Source: Sphingobacteriales bacterium (GTDB lineage: Bacteria; Bacteroidota; Bacteroidia; Sphingobacteriales; Sphingobacteriaceae). From it: a stretch of 64,000 nucleotides of DNA. Shown here in pieces: positions 63,462 to 64,000 of the stretch. The DNA lies in contig JAATFQ010000209.1 in NCBI GenBank assembly GCA_015655115.1, positions 1 to 64,000 on the forward strand, given 5' to 3'. The first letter of the stretch is position 1. Each line of letters begins with the position of its first letter. The notes under the pieces were generated by a model. The model was given only the letters and a program-made list of their open reading frames with translations. It made no database searches and was not told the origin of the DNA. Made by a program: the position numbers and the translations under genes.

Positions 63462-64000
63462 ATAAAAGTGGCGACCGTAACGAACTGCGGATATTTCATA
63501 TCCTCCTGCTTACCCAGCATCAGGAAATTCAGGACATTGTAAAACTTAAAGTCTGTGCTTTTATTGATTCCCGTTATGGACACCACCTTACAGCCGCTAT
63601 CTTCAAAAAGTCTGATCATACTTTTCCGTGTAAAAAACCGTAAATGTGTTTTATCCATCACCCCGGCATTGCTGTATTTAAAATCCTGATACCGCAGCAG
63701 CGACAACACCACCGGATACCAGCGGATATTGGGAATAGAAGCGATGATATGACCGTCTGCGCTGAGGAGGGCCCTGCACATCGTGATAGCCTCTGCAGGG
63801 TCGGACAGGTGTTCCAGCACGTCATTAAAAAATATGATATCAAACTTTTTTCCTGCAAATCCCGGGTCAGTATTGCTGAACAATCCGTTGATCACCTTAT
63901 CCAGCCTGTCTGCTGCTTCCCCTGCGGAAAAATCGTCGGGTTCTACGCCCCATACTTCCAGACCGGGAAAGGTTTTCTTCAGCAGCATACCGAAGGCGCC
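63458..64000 (-). CDS. Partial SAM-dependent methyltransferase (class I)
   Basis: C-terminal part of a class I methyltransferase whose 5' end lies beyond the window. An ATG at 63986-63988 is internal, because the upstream text GAFG continues the frame into the edge and fits the end of a SAM motif I. Visible features: EVWGVEPDDFSAGEAADRLD, KFDIIFFNDVLEHLSDPAEA (motif with FNDVLEHL), CRALLSADGHIIASIPNIRW, and a late THLRFFTRKSMIRLFEDSGC. This pattern is the Methyltransf_11/23 type that methylates sugars or small molecules. Its role in the operon would be glycan methylation. Confidence 0.85.
   Translation of the reverse strand, partial: GAFGMLLKKTFPGLEVWGVEPDDFSAGEAADRLDKVINGLFSNTDPGFAGKKFDIIFFNDVLEHLSDPAEAITMCRALLSADGHIIASIPNIRWYPVVLSLLRYQDFKYSNAGVMDKTHLRFFTRKSMIRLFEDSGCKVVSITGINKSTDFKFYNVLNFLMLGKQEDMKYPQFVTVATFI

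Noticed and set aside
1-64000. CRISPR arrays, rRNA and tRNA genes
   Set aside because: I looked for regularly spaced repeats and for conserved rRNA or tRNA features and found none; a covariance-model search would be needed to exclude a tRNA firmly.

Overview
The window looks like part of a Bacteroidota chromosome, most likely Sphingobacteriaceae (Pedobacter/Mucilaginibacter type). The evidence is family content: SusC/RagA-type TonB receptors with STN and carboxypeptidase-regulatory-like N-termini, two ECF sigma/FecR modules, 7TM-DISM and TPR histidine kinases, a DUF4374 lipoprotein, and few recognisable Shine-Dalgarno sites. I saw no rRNA, tRNA or CRISPR array.

Layout. (1) 1-4500 is an accessory island on the minus strand. 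It holds a Panacea (DUF4065) antitoxin with an unrecognised partner gene, then a small HTH/coiled-coil regulator, an ABC-type ATPase and a PD-(D/E)XK nuclease-like protein; the last three look like an undescribed defence-type operon. A decayed fragment resembling the C-terminus of a mobilization relaxase lies beside it. (2) 4700-12400 is rich in signalling genes: a TPR histidine kinase, a decayed royal-jelly/yellow-family gene behind an ECF sigma factor, an orphan kinase ATPase domain, a 7TM-DISM receptor whose C-terminus is an IS1595-type zinc ribbon, and a GAF/H-box/PAS protein with no ATPase domain. (3) 12480-17250 is a broken nutrient-uptake locus: ECF sigma, an inserted VapBC-like pair, FecR, a frameshifted SusC, and a deletion scar joining SusC to the tail of a TlpA-like thioredoxin. 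(4) 17300-24500 is a minus-strand group: ECF sigma, FecR, an STN outer-membrane protein without a TonB plug, a phosphodiesterase, a flippase-like membrane protein and a DUF892 protein. (5) 24700-49300 is mixed: CheB, a frameshifted outer-membrane receptor, a membrane AraC regulator, an Oar-like TonB receptor, a mechanosensitive channel, a degenerate CpsB-like protein, a zinc alcohol dehydrogenase, a PA2169-type protein, a receptor/DUF4374 iron-uptake pair and several histidine kinases. (6) 49287-64000 is one minus-strand exopolysaccharide operon of tightly overlapping genes: many glycosyltransferases, a GT10 fucosyltransferase-like enzyme, a Wzy-like polymerase, a WcaF-type acyltransferase and, at the window edge, a partial methyltransferase.

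How the parts work together. The polysaccharide genes probably build one surface glycan; its export and sugar-nucleotide genes must lie beyond the right edge or elsewhere. The sigma/FecR modules would drive their neighbouring outer-membrane genes. No response-regulator receiver domain was seen despite six kinase-like genes. Several genes are broken by single-base indels, some in homopolymers, so each could be true decay, phase variation or sequencing error.
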